From Pedobacter planticolens (lineage in GTDB: Bacteria > Bacteroidota > Bacteroidia > Sphingobacteriales > Sphingobacteriaceae): a stretch of DNA of 64,000 nucleotides. The stretch spans positions 1,488,001 through 1,552,000 of the forward strand of contig NZ_WNXD01000001.1 of assembly GCF_014172375.1 (NCBI RefSeq). The letters are read 5' to 3'. The notes under the pieces are model-generated. The model ran no database searches, had not been told where the DNA came from, and saw only the letters and a program-made list of their open reading frames with translations. Numbering within the stretch: position 1 is the stretch's first letter; each line of letters begins with the position of its first letter. Shown piece after piece: positions 40,687 through 49,469 of the stretch. Position numbers and translations under genes: made by a program.

Positions 40687-42684
40687 TTATTTACCAATTA
40701 CATCCCAAAGCGATTTTAACTTAACTACAAAAACCTTACCTTTCAACTCCTTCAAATCAAATGTAATAACCTTCTCCTTCCCCACTTCCAAATCAAAGTA
40801 GTTATCGCTTAATTTACCTTTGTAACCTGTAATATCTACAAAAACATATTTAGCAAAGCTTGCTGATTTTAAAATGATTTGGTTGCCTTTAATCTGATAT
40901 GTAATTTTCGGATTAGTTAATTTTAAGTCCTTAGGTTTTACCACATCTCGTTCTGCTTTTACATCATCTCGATAAGCTTCTTTTACAGCGTACCAAGCTG
41001 CTTTTGGTGCTCTATCGTAATAATCGGTAATACTCCAACTCACCACTGGCCAACAATCGTTTAATTGCCAAAGCAAAGTTCCCATATTGTAAGGCGCTTT
41101 ACTCCGATGAATTAAAATCATGTTTTTAAAACCATAATATTGTACACATTGTGTGAGATAGGTATAATCTTCGACAGAAAGTTTATTAATCTTAGCCGAA
41201 TCAATGATGTAATTTTTGAGGTAAACATTCAGTTTATCAAAACCATTTCCTGCTTTTTGATGATGACGAAGTATTTCAGAAAACAAATACCTATCCTGCG
41301 GTTGCGTAAACTTTAACACACTCGAATAATTTGGCATTGCTTGCATTCCATACTCACTCACAAACCTGCCAGTTTTATTTTCAAATGTTTCAAAATCTTC
41401 ATTACCCCACCAAACTCCCCAATAATGACTATCGCCTTCTGTAAAGCTATTTTTAACTCCCCATCCATATTTTGGAGAAGAACTTATGTAAGGTCGACTA
41501 CCATCAACCTCTTTTAACCATTTCGGAATACTATCTCTAAATAATCGGGTATAATCATTCCAAAGCTTTGCAGAATCTTTAGGTGGAATACGGAATTGAT
41601 TTTGCCAACCCCAACGATTAAAAGCTTCATCAATTTCATTATTTCCACACCACAATACAATGCTTTTATGATGACGTAATCGTTTAACCTGATATTTTAC
41701 TTCTTCCCTCACATTATCAAAAAAGGCTTTATCTCCAGGCACCATCGCCCCTGCGAACATAAAATCTTGCCAAACGTGAATACCTAATGAATCGCATAAA
41801 TCATAAAAATCATCTGATTCATAAATCCCTCCACCCCAAACTCTAAGCATATTCATGTTTGCATCCTTTGCCATTAGTAGCATTTTGCGATAATCATTTT
41901 TAGTCATTCGAGTTACAAAAGCATCTGATGGAATGTAGTTTGCGCCTTTCATATAAATAGGTTTTCCATCAATTTTAAAATAGAATGATGTTCCTTTTTC
42001 ATCTGGTTGTTGAACCAATTCTACATTTATGGGAGCAACAAATGGTTTTTCAATAGGTTTTTGATCATAGCCTTCCAATCTTACTTCTTTCCAAATTCCA
42101 CAACCTGTTAATTTCGGCCCCCAATCCCAACCAAAATGAAATTGTGCTTTACGTGCATAAGTTCTAGGGTTATCTGGAATTACAAATGGCACATCAGCTT
42201 TTGCTAAAGAATCAACTGTGTTTTGCGCAGAACGAAAACGGATAAGTAATTTATTATCTTTTAGTTTAAGTACTTTTTTCACATCAATTTTCCATTGCCG
42301 AAACATATTATTTGCTTGTAAAATCAGTTTACCGTTTAAATACACATCTGCATAGGTATCTAAGCCATCAAATATCAATTCTATATGTTGTTTACTAAAA
42401 ACATCTGGTAAAACAGAAAAAGCACTTTTATAATCCCAGTTTTCTTTTTCTATCCATTGCAATTTCTTCTCGTTGTCACGATAAAATGGATCGGGAATTA
42501 ATTTATTAGCCATCAAATCCACATGTACTTCTCCTGGTACTTTTGCTGGATACCATTTAGCCTCATCTTGTTCTTGAAAACTCCAATTTGTAGTCAGTTT
42601 TTGCGATAAGAGTTGTGAATTAGCCTTAAAAGCAAAGCTTATAAACAAGAAAAAAAATAAGGTTTTATGGTTGATTTTTAACAT
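40687..42684 (-). CDS. Secreted GH2 beta-mannosidase lacking two Ig-like domains
   Basis: 665 residues; relatives usually have about 800-870. Signal peptide about 1-23 (cut after ANS). Sugar-binding jelly roll about 30-205 (LIFDGLDTYADVYLNGK; HFGWDWGPKLTGCGIWKEVR), TIM barrel about 225-565 with acid/base E350 (LWCGNNEIDEAF) and nucleophile E444 (RFVSEYGMQAMP), and a short C-terminal sandwich about 580-665. The jelly roll passes to the barrel through only about 17 residues (206-222), and the barrel to the last domain through about 12 (569-581). The frame is intact and both catalytic residues remain. It should release mannose from manno-oligosaccharides if it folds. Confidence 0.88.
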   Translation of the reverse strand: MLKINHKTLFFFLFISFAFKANSQLLSQKLTTNWSFQEQDEAKWYPAKVPGEVHVDLMANKLIPDPFYRDNEKKLQWIEKENWDYKSAFSVLPDVFSKQHIELIFDGLDTYADVYLNGKLILQANNMFRQWKIDVKKVLKLKDNKLLIRFRSAQNTVDSLAKADVPFVIPDNPRTYARKAQFHFGWDWGPKLTGCGIWKEVRLEGYDQKPIEKPFVAPINVELVQQPDEKGTSFYFKIDGKPIYMKGANYIPSDAFVTRMTKNDYRKMLLMAKDANMNMLRVWGGGIYESDDFYDLCDSLGIHVWQDFMFAGAMVPGDKAFFDNVREEVKYQVKRLRHHKSIVLWCGNNEIDEAFNRWGWQNQFRIPPKDSAKLWNDYTRLFRDSIPKWLKEVDGSRPYISSSPKYGWGVKNSFTEGDSHYWGVWWGNEDFETFENKTGRFVSEYGMQAMPNYSSVLKFTQPQDRYLFSEILRHHQKAGNGFDKLNVYLKNYIIDSAKINKLSVEDYTYLTQCVQYYGFKNMILIHRSKAPYNMGTLLWQLNDCWPVVSWSITDYYDRAPKAAWYAVKEAYRDDVKAERDVVKPKDLKLTNPKITYQIKGNQIILKSASFAKYVFVDITGYKGKLSDNYFDLEVGKEKVITFDLKELKGKVFVVKLKSLWDVIGK

Positions 42685-42765
42685 CAGGATCTATTAAACT
42701 ATTTTAGTGATGAACTGGAAGCTAAAATACATAATCTTGTTCCTTATAAAAATTATAATTAATCG

Positions 42766-42795
42766 CTTGTAAATTGAAATCAATGTTTACTTTTG
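42766..42795 (+). promoter_or_regulatory. Promoter of the MbnP/MbnH copper-type operon
   Basis: CTTG (42766-42769), an 18-nt spacer and TACTTTTG (42788-42795). The expected transcription start is near 42801, which coincides with the ATG chosen for the first gene. Confidence 0.65.
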
Positions 42796-42800
42796 CGCCA

Positions 42801-43178
42801 ATGATTGTCCGCAGAAGAATTATTGCACTATTTTTATTGTTTGGCATATTAATCAATTGCTTTAATTATTGGGTGTTGTCTTCATCCTATTCTTTTAATA
42901 GAGCTTATATTTCTTCTGTACTTTGTACCAATAAAGACAAACCCGAACTTCATTGTGAGGGTAAATGTTTTATGGATATTAAGCTGAAAGAATTGGAGCA
43001 AAAAAATAAACACGAACAAGACAATTTAAAAAGGATTGTTGAAACGGTTGCTCCAATTACAGATGATTTGTTGGCGCCAGTTTATGAAACATCTTTGGTA
43101 TTAGCGACTCCAAATTATCTACAAAAAAGTCCAATTAATACCGCTATCTCCATCTTCCATCCACCTAAACAGGTTTAG
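42801..43178 (+). CDS. Small membrane-anchored Cys-motif protein (125 aa)
   Basis: Starts MIVRRRIIALFLLFGILINC, a basic end and one span, so a signal anchor. Then a cysteine cluster LCTNKDKPELHCEGKCFMDI (C42, C52, C56), a charged helix KLKELEQKNKHEQDN, and a C-terminus ending HPPKQV. The CxxxC site may bind a metal. The ATG at 42783 is in frame but lies upstream of the likely transcription start, so 42801 is preferred. First gene of the MbnP/MbnH/SCO operon; I know similar proteins beside copper genes in this phylum but no name. Confidence 0.7.
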   Translation: MIVRRRIIALFLLFGILINCFNYWVLSSSYSFNRAYISSVLCTNKDKPELHCEGKCFMDIKLKELEQKNKHEQDNLKRIVETVAPITDDLLAPVYETSLVLATPNYLQKSPINTAISIFHPPKQV

Positions 43179-43310
43179 GTTTTTTCACATTGACCTCAAT
43201 TAGTTAAAGGTCACTCTGCTATTTCAGCAAAACAATTTTACTTATTAAAAATAGTCATGCACCAGCATCAGCTTTGCTATGGCTATTTCCCATCTTATAA
43301 ATTCAAAATA

Positions 43311-44081
43311 ATGAATATCAAAAATATATCAATCTTACTTTTCACACTACTAACACTTGGCTTTACATCTTGTAAAAAAGATGAAGTCATCAACTCAAAA
43401 GAAAAAGGCAGCTTTACTATCGAATTCGAAAATGAAGTAAATGGTACGCCATTAGTTCTAAACACCCAAAATTACATCAATGCCAATGGCGATAGTTTTA
43501 ATATTTCAGTTTTTAAATATTATGTGAGCAATATCAAATTAACTAAAACCGATGGCACCATTTATAGCTTGCCAGAAAGTTATATTTTAGTAGATGCTTC
43601 AAAACCAAGTTCGTTTTTAAATATCTTCAAGGATATCCCATCAGGAGATTACACTAAAATTTCCTTCATCATTGGTGTAGACAAAGAGCGAAACTTAGCT
43701 GGTGCACAAACGGGTGCATTAGATCCAGCTTTAGGCATGTTTTGGACATGGAATAGTGGTTACATCTTCGTTAAATTGGAGGGAACATCGCCACAATCTA
43801 CAGCAACTAACAAAGCCTTAACCTTTCATATCGGCGGTATTGTTGATCCAAATAATACGATTAGAACATTCAGCACTGATTTTAGTACCGGAAATCCGTT
43901 AAGAATTAGAGCTGATAAAAGTCCTCAAATACATTTTACAGCAAACGCTGGAAGTTTATTTACAGGCAAACAGAACATCAGCTTTGCTAACTTAAACTTT
44001 ACTATGGGTGGTGCAAATTCTGTATTAATAGCAGATAATTATGCAGTTAATTTATTTGAATTTGAGCACATACATAATTAA
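43311..44081 (+). CDS. MbnP-like lipoprotein (copper-binding partner of MbnH)
   Basis: 256 residues from ATG 43311, chosen because it starts a lipoprotein signal peptide (LTLGFTSC, C21). The body is beta-rich (GSFTIEFENEVNGTPLVLNT; FNISVFKYYVSNIKL) with the conserved GMFWTWNSGYIFVKLEG (W145, W147) and AGSLFTG. In the characterised MbnP-MbnH pair the di-heme enzyme oxidises a tryptophan of MbnP to kynurenine and creates a copper site. The MbnH-like gene follows after 2 bp. Histidines H173 and FEFEHIHN at the end are possible ligands. Confidence 0.85.
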   Translation: MNIKNISILLFTLLTLGFTSCKKDEVINSKEKGSFTIEFENEVNGTPLVLNTQNYINANGDSFNISVFKYYVSNIKLTKTDGTIYSLPESYILVDASKPSSFLNIFKDIPSGDYTKISFIIGVDKERNLAGAQTGALDPALGMFWTWNSGYIFVKLEGTSPQSTATNKALTFHIGGIVDPNNTIRTFSTDFSTGNPLRIRADKSPQIHFTANAGSLFTGKQNISFANLNFTMGGANSVLIADNYAVNLFEFEHIHN

Positions 44082-44083
44082 TA

Positions 44084-45127
44084 ATGAGGCATTTAAAAAT
44101 ATACCTTATACTTATTACAAGTATTGGTTTGTTGTATGCCTGCAGTAAAACAGAAGTTATTAAACCACAAACTGAAGAAATTCGGTTTGTGGTTCCTACA
44201 AACTTTCCAGATGCAGTATACAAATTTGAAGGTAATACCTTAACAAATACTGGTTTCTCCTTAGGTAAAAAGCTCTTTTACGATGTTAGATTATCTGCTG
44301 ATAAAACAATTTCTTGCGGTAGTTGTCATCAACAATTTGCCGGCTTTGCAAATTTAGATCATAAAGTAAGTCATGGTGTAAACAATTGCCTTGGTAAACG
44401 AAATGCACCAGTATTATTCAATTTGGCTTGGCAAAAAGAGTTTTTTTGGGATGGCGGTGCAAAAAACCTAGAAATTGTACCTATAAATGCAATCACAGAC
44501 GTTTGCGAAATGGGAACTGATTTAAATACAATTGTCAGTTTTTTAAATACCACTAGTCCTTACCCTCAGCTTTTTAAAGATGCATTTGGTACCGAAATAG
44601 TAAATTCTCAAAATCTGTTAAAAGCTTTAGCTCAGTTTACGGCTACCATGGTTTCCGCAAATAGCAAATACGATAAAGTAATGCGAAATCCTCAGCAAAA
44701 TAGTTTTACAGCAGATGAGCAACAAGGCTATCAGTTATTTAAGGAAAAGTGTGCCAGTTGCCATTCAGAGCCCTTATTTACCAATTTAAACTATACCAGT
44801 AATGGCTTAGATTTAAACAGCATTGATGAAGGAAGAAAAGTGATTACAGGTTTATCAAGCGACAAAGGAAAATTCCGCATACCGACATTAAGAAATATCG
44901 AATTATCATCGCCTTACATGCACGATGGTCGTTTTAATAGCTTAGAAAAAGTGTTAGAACATTACAATTCGGGTGTACAACACAGTGAAAATTTAGATCC
45001 TTCTTTAATTAAAAGTTCACAACTCGGCATTCCATTATCCTCAATTCAAAAACAACAATTAATTAGTTTTTTAAAAACATTAACAGACGATGAATTTATC
45101 AAAAATAAAATTTTCAATGAAAATTAA
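44084..45127 (+). CDS. MbnH-like di-heme cytochrome c peroxidase family lipoprotein
   Basis: 347 residues with a lipobox at C20 (LLYAC). Two c-type heme sites: CGSCH (78-82) and CASCH (223-227). Peroxidase-family features include KKLFYDVRLSADKTISCGSC, KRNAPVLFNLAWQKEFFWDG and LRNIELSSPYMHDGRFNSLE. Given the adjacent MbnP-like gene it probably modifies that protein rather than acting as a detoxifying peroxidase. It overlaps the next gene by 11 bp. Confidence 0.9.
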   Translation: MRHLKIYLILITSIGLLYACSKTEVIKPQTEEIRFVVPTNFPDAVYKFEGNTLTNTGFSLGKKLFYDVRLSADKTISCGSCHQQFAGFANLDHKVSHGVNNCLGKRNAPVLFNLAWQKEFFWDGGAKNLEIVPINAITDVCEMGTDLNTIVSFLNTTSPYPQLFKDAFGTEIVNSQNLLKALAQFTATMVSANSKYDKVMRNPQQNSFTADEQQGYQLFKEKCASCHSEPLFTNLNYTSNGLDLNSIDEGRKVITGLSSDKGKFRIPTLRNIELSSPYMHDGRFNSLEKVLEHYNSGVQHSENLDPSLIKSSQLGIPLSSIQKQQLISFLKTLTDDEFIKNKIFNEN

Positions 45128-46097
45128 AATTATACTATTTGCCTTAATCACTCTATCATTTAGTGCTTCTGCTTGTGATATTTGCGGTTGTTTTATGGGT
45201 TTAACTCCTTATGATAATCAAAGTAGTTTTGGTTTATTATACCGTTATCGTTCATTTAGCGGCTATCATGGGCAAAGCCATTATAGTTTCCCAAAGGGAA
45301 GTAATTTCTTTTTTCCTAAGGATGATAAAACCGCACCATTAACAGAACATAATGGCAACCCGAACGATTATGAATTATACCGAACTATGGAAATTAGAGG
45401 TCGGTACTTTGTACACAAGCGCATTGAACTGAACGCTATTATTCCTTACAATTCAAATAGCGAGCGATACAATGGAAACACTTCTTCTATTTCTGGAGTT
45501 GGAGATATTAACTTGTATGCGGGTTATCATTTGATTAGAAAATTAGATCAAGCTACATTTAACCAACGTTTAATTGTTGGTGCAGGTATAAAATTACCTA
45601 GCGGGAAAAACGATCTAAAAACTACATCAGGTATTCGATATTCTGCTTTAATGCAACCAGGCACAGGTAGTACGGATGGTTTTGTGTATGCCAATTACTT
45701 AATAGGTTATAAAAAATTCGGAATAAGTATAAATAGTTCTTACAAAATTAACGGAGAAAATGCTGAGCAAGAAGGTATTGCTAATAGTAGTACTACTTTT
45801 GCAAACCTCTTTTACACGCAAAAAATCAGTAAAGATTGGCAGGTAACACCTTCTATTCAGTTTTTTTATGAAAAATCTGGTGGTGAAACCTATAAAGGTG
45901 TAAAAACTGGCGAACATGAAATGAATAATTTGATGGCTGGTATTGGAGCAGATTTATATTACAAAAACATAGCATTAAATATCGGAATGCAGAAAAATGC
46001 ATGGGAAGCCAAAACAGATCATCCGCTAAGTGCCACCAAAATATACTTGGGCGTAACTTACAATATCAATCAATTGTATTATTTATTAAAATCTTAA
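45117..46097 (+). CDS. Outer-membrane-type beta protein with N-terminal CDICGC motif
   Basis: 326 residues from ATG 45117, which starts a signal peptide; an upstream in-frame start would lie deeper in the MbnH-like gene. Cleavage after SASA leaves CDICGCFMGLTPYDNQSSFG as the mature start, with C20, C23 and C25. The remainder has alternating amphipathic strands ending in an aromatic segment (YNINQLYYLL), fitting a beta barrel. The motif suggests metal handling at the periplasmic end. Transport of copper is an inference from context. Confidence 0.72.
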   Translation: MKIKIILFALITLSFSASACDICGCFMGLTPYDNQSSFGLLYRYRSFSGYHGQSHYSFPKGSNFFFPKDDKTAPLTEHNGNPNDYELYRTMEIRGRYFVHKRIELNAIIPYNSNSERYNGNTSSISGVGDINLYAGYHLIRKLDQATFNQRLIVGAGIKLPSGKNDLKTTSGIRYSALMQPGTGSTDGFVYANYLIGYKKFGISINSSYKINGENAEQEGIANSSTTFANLFYTQKISKDWQVTPSIQFFYEKSGGETYKGVKTGEHEMNNLMAGIGADLYYKNIALNIGMQKNAWEAKTDHPLSATKIYLGVTYNINQLYYLLKS

Positions 46098-46109
46098 CAA
46101 ATACATCGG

Positions 46110-46143
46110 CATACGTTAAACATTATTTTGTGTTTAACGTATG
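46110..46143 (+). promoter_or_regulatory. Intercistronic hairpin before the SCO gene
   Basis: CATACGTTAAAC (46110-46121) and GTTTAACGTATG (46132-46143) are perfect 12-bp arms with a 10-nt loop. No T run follows, so it is more likely an mRNA processing or stability element, or an operator, than a terminator. Confidence 0.6.
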
Positions 46144-46165
46144 TTTGTAATCAAATTCAATCATC

Positions 46166-46822
46166 ATGATAAAATTTAAAAACATCAGTAGCATTATCGC
46201 ATTATTATTTTTAGTTATCAGTTTTACTGCTTGTACTAATGAAAAAATACTACCAATTTATGGTCAGCGTGAAGCTAAAATAACGAAAGGAAAAGATGGA
46301 ATTGATAGAATAGATACAGTTTATCAAACTATTCCAGCATTCAAATTTTTAAATCAAGATAGCACGTATATTACTCAAGATATGTTTAAAGGGAAAATCT
46401 ACGTAGCCGATTTCTTTTTCACTTCTTGCACTACCATTTGTCCAACTATGCACAGAAATTTAAAAACTGTGTTTGAACAATATAAAGGTAATCCTGATAT
46501 TCTATTTTTATCGCATACCATTGATTTTAAATACGATAAACCATCGGTATTAAAGAAATACGCACAGAAGTTAGGTGTAGATGTACCGCAATGGCAATTT
46601 GTATATGGTAGCAAGGATGAAGTTTATACTTTGGCAGAAAAAAGCTATTTAACTGTTGTTAAAGAAGATAGCACGGCTACTGATGGTTATATACACCAAG
46701 GCTGGTTGGTTTTAATTGATAAAGAAAAAAGAATGCGTGGTGCTTATGATGGTACTAAAACAGAAGAAGTGGATAAATTAAAAAAAGATATCGCTATTTT
46801 ATTGGCTGAAGAAAAGAAATAA
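46166..46822 (+). CDS. SCO1/SenC family copper chaperone lipoprotein
   Basis: 218 residues with a lipobox at C23 (SFTAC). Thioredoxin-like fold with the copper-binding CxxxC C88/C92 in FFFTSCTTICPTMHRNLK, preceded by KGKIYVADF. Residues near GYIHQGWLVLIDKE hold the histidine expected as third ligand. SCO proteins deliver copper to the CuA centre of cytochrome oxidase or manage thiols. No oxidase subunit genes are adjacent. Overlaps the next gene by 1 bp. Confidence 0.92.
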   Translation: MIKFKNISSIIALLFLVISFTACTNEKILPIYGQREAKITKGKDGIDRIDTVYQTIPAFKFLNQDSTYITQDMFKGKIYVADFFFTSCTTICPTMHRNLKTVFEQYKGNPDILFLSHTIDFKYDKPSVLKKYAQKLGVDVPQWQFVYGSKDEVYTLAEKSYLTVVKEDSTATDGYIHQGWLVLIDKEKRMRGAYDGTKTEEVDKLKKDIAILLAEEKK

Positions 46823-47244
46823 TGCGCAAAATCATATTACTTGTAGTTTTTTCGATCACGGTTTGTTCTATTATTTACTCTTGCCAAAATGCGAGTGAAA
46901 TTGAGCAAGCAAAATACATGACTGGAGGCAAAGATCTGTACATAGCCAATTGTCAGAATTGCCATGGAGCAAATGGTGAAGGTTTGGGAGAACTAGCTCC
47001 TCCTTTAACTGATAGTGCTTTTTTGAAAGAAAATAAAGCTAAATTAGCTTGTATAATTAAAAATGGCTCGAATAAAGGTGTCGTGATTAATGGAAAAAAC
47101 TATCAAGGAAAAATGCCTTCGTTTTCAAAATTGCATGATATAGATTTGGCTCAAGTAATTGTATATGTCACTAATTCATTTGGAAATAAACAAGGAATGT
47201 ATACATATGAACAAGTTGCAAAAGATTTGGAAGTTTGTAAATAG
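46822..47244 (+). CDS. c-type cytochrome lipoprotein, single heme
   Basis: 140 residues. Lipobox at C21 (SIIYSC), then ANCQNCHGANGEGLGELAPP with heme site C44-C47-H48, and a C-terminal Met in GKMPSFSKLHDIDLAQVIVY as axial ligand. Coupled to the SCO gene by TAATG. It could pass electrons to or from the MbnH-like enzyme or a terminal oxidase. Last gene of the operon; a palindrome follows the stop. Confidence 0.9.
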   Translation: MRKIILLVVFSITVCSIIYSCQNASEIEQAKYMTGGKDLYIANCQNCHGANGEGLGELAPPLTDSAFLKENKAKLACIIKNGSNKGVVINGKNYQGKMPSFSKLHDIDLAQVIVYVTNSFGNKQGMYTYEQVAKDLEVCK

Positions 47245-47327
47245 TCGGAAGTCATCAGTCCTAAGTCTATAGTCTATAGTCTATTTACATACTTAGATTC
47301 AAGACTGTTGACTTTAGACTTCCGACT
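47243..47327. repeat. Palindromic repeat (AGTC/GACT family) after the copper-type operon
   Basis: AGTCGGAAGTC (47243-47253) and GACTTCCGACT (47317-47327) are perfect 11-bp outer arms. Inside them are looser AAGTC/GACTT words and a short direct repeat TATAGTC. It separates the operon from rnpB. Confidence 0.75.
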
Positions 47328-47334
47328 AATTCAT

Positions 47335-47342
47335 TACCTTTG
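47335..47342 (+). promoter_or_regulatory. -7 element of the rnpB promoter
   Basis: TACCTTTG matches TAnnTTTG and ends 7 nt before the predicted RNA start. An upstream TTG at 47308-47310 stands 24 nt away, slightly long. Confidence 0.55.
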
Positions 47343-47348
47343 TAAAAA

Positions 47349-47716
47349 ATACAAGCTGTTCTATCGCTGTTCTGCGTAAGCGGAAGAGAGGAAAGTCCGG
47401 GCAACATAGAGCATCTCGCTTCCTAACGGGAAGGCGTTTAGGATTGAATACCTGAATGACGGAAAGTGCCACAGAAAATATACCGCCCCAATTTATTGGA
47501 GTAAGGGTGAAAACGTGAGGTAAGAGCTCACGAACTCGTTAAGTGATTAACGTTTTGGTAAACCCCGGGAGTTGAAAGACCAAATAGGCTAACGTATGTA
47601 GGGCTGCTCGTTCGATGTTAGTGGGTAGGTCGTTAGAGATAAACGGCGACGTTTATAGTGGATTAATGATAGAAGCCCAATTTATTGGGAACAGAACCCG
47701 GCTTATAGGCTTGTAT
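47349..47716 (+). ncRNA. rnpB: RNase P RNA, bacterial class A
   Basis: About 368 nt. Hallmarks: GAGGAAAGTCCGGGC near the 5' end, the conserved core AAGGGTGAAAACGTGAGGTA-like region with GGTAAACCCCGGGAG, and AGAACCCGGCTTATAGGCTT at the 3' end. Terminal stem P1 is ATACAAGC (47349-47356) with GCTTGTAT (47709-47716). A T-rich tract follows. It is the catalytic RNA for tRNA 5' maturation. No other gene overlaps it. Confidence 0.96.
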
Positions 47717-47989
47717 TTTTTCTTTTTTTATTGCTTGATGAATTCTTTCATAACTGCACAAAATTCTGTTAATTAAACCTGATTGGATGAAAAGCCACAA
47801 TTTTTCATTGTGCTTGAAAGGAAAGCAGGGCTGAAAAAACCTAAGGACTACTGCATTTGCTTTTCTAATTAGTTATATCAGCAAACTTTTAATCAATTTT
47901 CTGGTTTATAGCTTAACTAATTGTATAAAAAACTATACATTACACAAAAAACAATATATTAGCATTCTATTTAAAAAACCGAATACCCT
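47717..47989. other. Intergenic region between rnpB and the NtrC-type gene
   Basis: A T-run behind rnpB could end its transcription. CACAA/TTGTG form a small hairpin near 47796-47813. A 15-codon ATG frame (47787-47834) is too short to support. The last 120 bases are very AT-rich and probably hold the promoter of the regulator gene; I see no clear TAnnTTTG box. Confidence 0.5.
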
Positions 47990-49390
47990 ATGGCAAAATT
48001 GCTGATTATAGATGATGAGAGAGCGATAAGAAGTACTTTACGTGAGATTTTAGAATATGAAAGTTATGAAGTTGATGACATTGATAATGGCGTTGATGGA
48101 CTGGAACTGATTAAGAAAAACAACTACGATTTGGTATTGTGTGATATCAAAATGAATAAAATGGATGGTATGGAAGTGCTCGAAAATGCACTTGCGTTAA
48201 AACCAGATCTTCCTTTTATTATGATATCTGGCCATGGAACAGTAGAAACTGCTATTGAGGCGAGTAAAAAAGGCGCATTTGATTTCGTTTCTAAACCACC
48301 TGATTTAAATAGATTATTAATTACGGTTCGTAATGCTTTAGATCGTGGAAATTTAGTTACCGAAACCAAAGTTTTAAAACGTAGAGTTAGCAAAACGCGT
48401 CATATTTTAGGTGAATCGGATAGTATTAATAAAATTAAGGAAACTATTGAGCGTGTTGCTCCTACCGAAGCTCGTGTATTAATTACTGGCGCAAATGGTA
48501 GCGGTAAAGAATTAGTAGCGAGATGGATACACGAAAAATCCAATAGAGCTGATAGTCCTTTAATTGAAGTTAACTGTGCCGCTATACCATCAGAATTAAT
48601 TGAAAGTGAACTTTTTGGTCATGAAAAAGGTTCGTTTACCTCTGCTGTTAAACAACGGATTGGAAAATTTGAATTAGCTAATGGGGGAACTTTATTTTTA
48701 GATGAAATTGGCGACATGAGTCTTTCTGCTCAGGCAAAAGTACTTCGTGCTTTACAAGAACATAAAATTACAAGAGTTGGTGGCGAAAAAGAGCAAGAAG
48801 TAAACGTACGTGTAATTGCCGCGACTAATAAAGACTTGATGAAAGAGATTGAGGATGGGAATTTTAGGATGGATCTTTACCACCGTTTAAATGTTATTAA
48901 TATTCATGTTCCGCATTTAACGGAGCGTACTGATGATATACCTGTGATTGCGCAAAACTTTTTAGAAGAAATTTGTGGTGATTATGGCATGCCAGTTAAA
49001 AAAATTAGTGACGGTGCAATGAATGCTTTAAAGGCTTTACCATGGACTGGAAATGTGCGTGAGTTACATAACATGATTGAACGTTTAATTATTTTAAGTG
49101 ATAAAACTATCACCGAAAATGATGTTGTTGCTTTTGCAAACCCAACTGGTGGAACAAATATTGGTGCTGCTAATGGAAATGGCGGAGCTGCAGCAAATGG
49201 TGGAGTTGCGTTGAGCTATGAAAAATTCTCAAATTTCCAGGATTATAAAGATTACGCAGAGAAAGAATTTATCAAGTTTAAATTAGAGAAAAACAACTGG
49301 AATGTTTCTAAAACTGCCGACGATATCGAAATTCAACGTAGCCACTTGTACAGTAAAATAGAGAAATTTGGCTTAAAAAGAGCTGAATAA
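47990..49390 (+). CDS. NtrC-family response regulator (sigma-54 activator type)
   Basis: 466 residues: receiver domain 1-120 with D52 as phosphorylation site ([20 protein letters not shown]), AAA+ domain about 140-375 (Walker [15 protein letters not shown], Walker [21 protein letters not shown]), and a C-terminal Fis-type helix-turn-helix ([20 protein letters not shown]). The sigma-54 contact loop reads GSFTSA in place of GAFTGA. A low-complexity Gly/Asn/Ala linker ([18 protein letters not shown]) joins AAA+ and HTH. No sensor kinase is adjacent. Confidence 0.93.
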   Translation: MAKLLIIDDERAIRSTLREILEYESYEVDDIDNGVDGLELIKKNNYDLVLCDIKMNKMDGMEVLENALALKPDLPFIMISGHGTVETAIEASKKGAFDFVSKPPDLNRLLITVRNALDRGNLVTETKVLKRRVSKTRHILGESDSINKIKETIERVAPTEARVLITGANGSGKELVARWIHEKSNRADSPLIEVNCAAIPSELIESELFGHEKGSFTSAVKQRIGKFELANGGTLFLDEIGDMSLSAQAKVLRALQEHKITRVGGEKEQEVNVRVIAATNKDLMKEIEDGNFRMDLYHRLNVINIHVPHLTERTDDIPVIAQNFLEEICGDYGMPVKKISDGAMNALKALPWTGNVRELHNMIERLIILSDKTITENDVVAFANPTGGTNIGAANGNGGAAANGGVALSYEKFSNFQDYKDYAEKEFIKFKLEKNNWNVSKTADDIEIQRSHLYSKIEKFGLKRAE

Positions 49391-49414
49391 GAAGTCTTTA
49401 GTCAAAAGTTCTCA

Positions 49415-49452
49415 AGTCTTGAGTCTATTACACTAAAAATAGACTCAAGACT
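49415..49452. terminator. Palindrome between convergent genes, probable bidirectional terminator
   Basis: AGTCTTGAGTCTA (49415-49427) and TAGACTCAAGACT (49440-49452), perfect 13-bp arms, 12-nt loop. Word family AGTC/GACT as at 3794, 9695 and 47243. Confidence 0.7.
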
Positions 49453-49469
49453 AATTTAGGCCTAAAAAA

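Noticed and set aside
47787..47834. 15-codon ATG frame downstream of rnpB
   Set aside because: Too short, no promoter or conservation evidence; part of it forms a hairpin.
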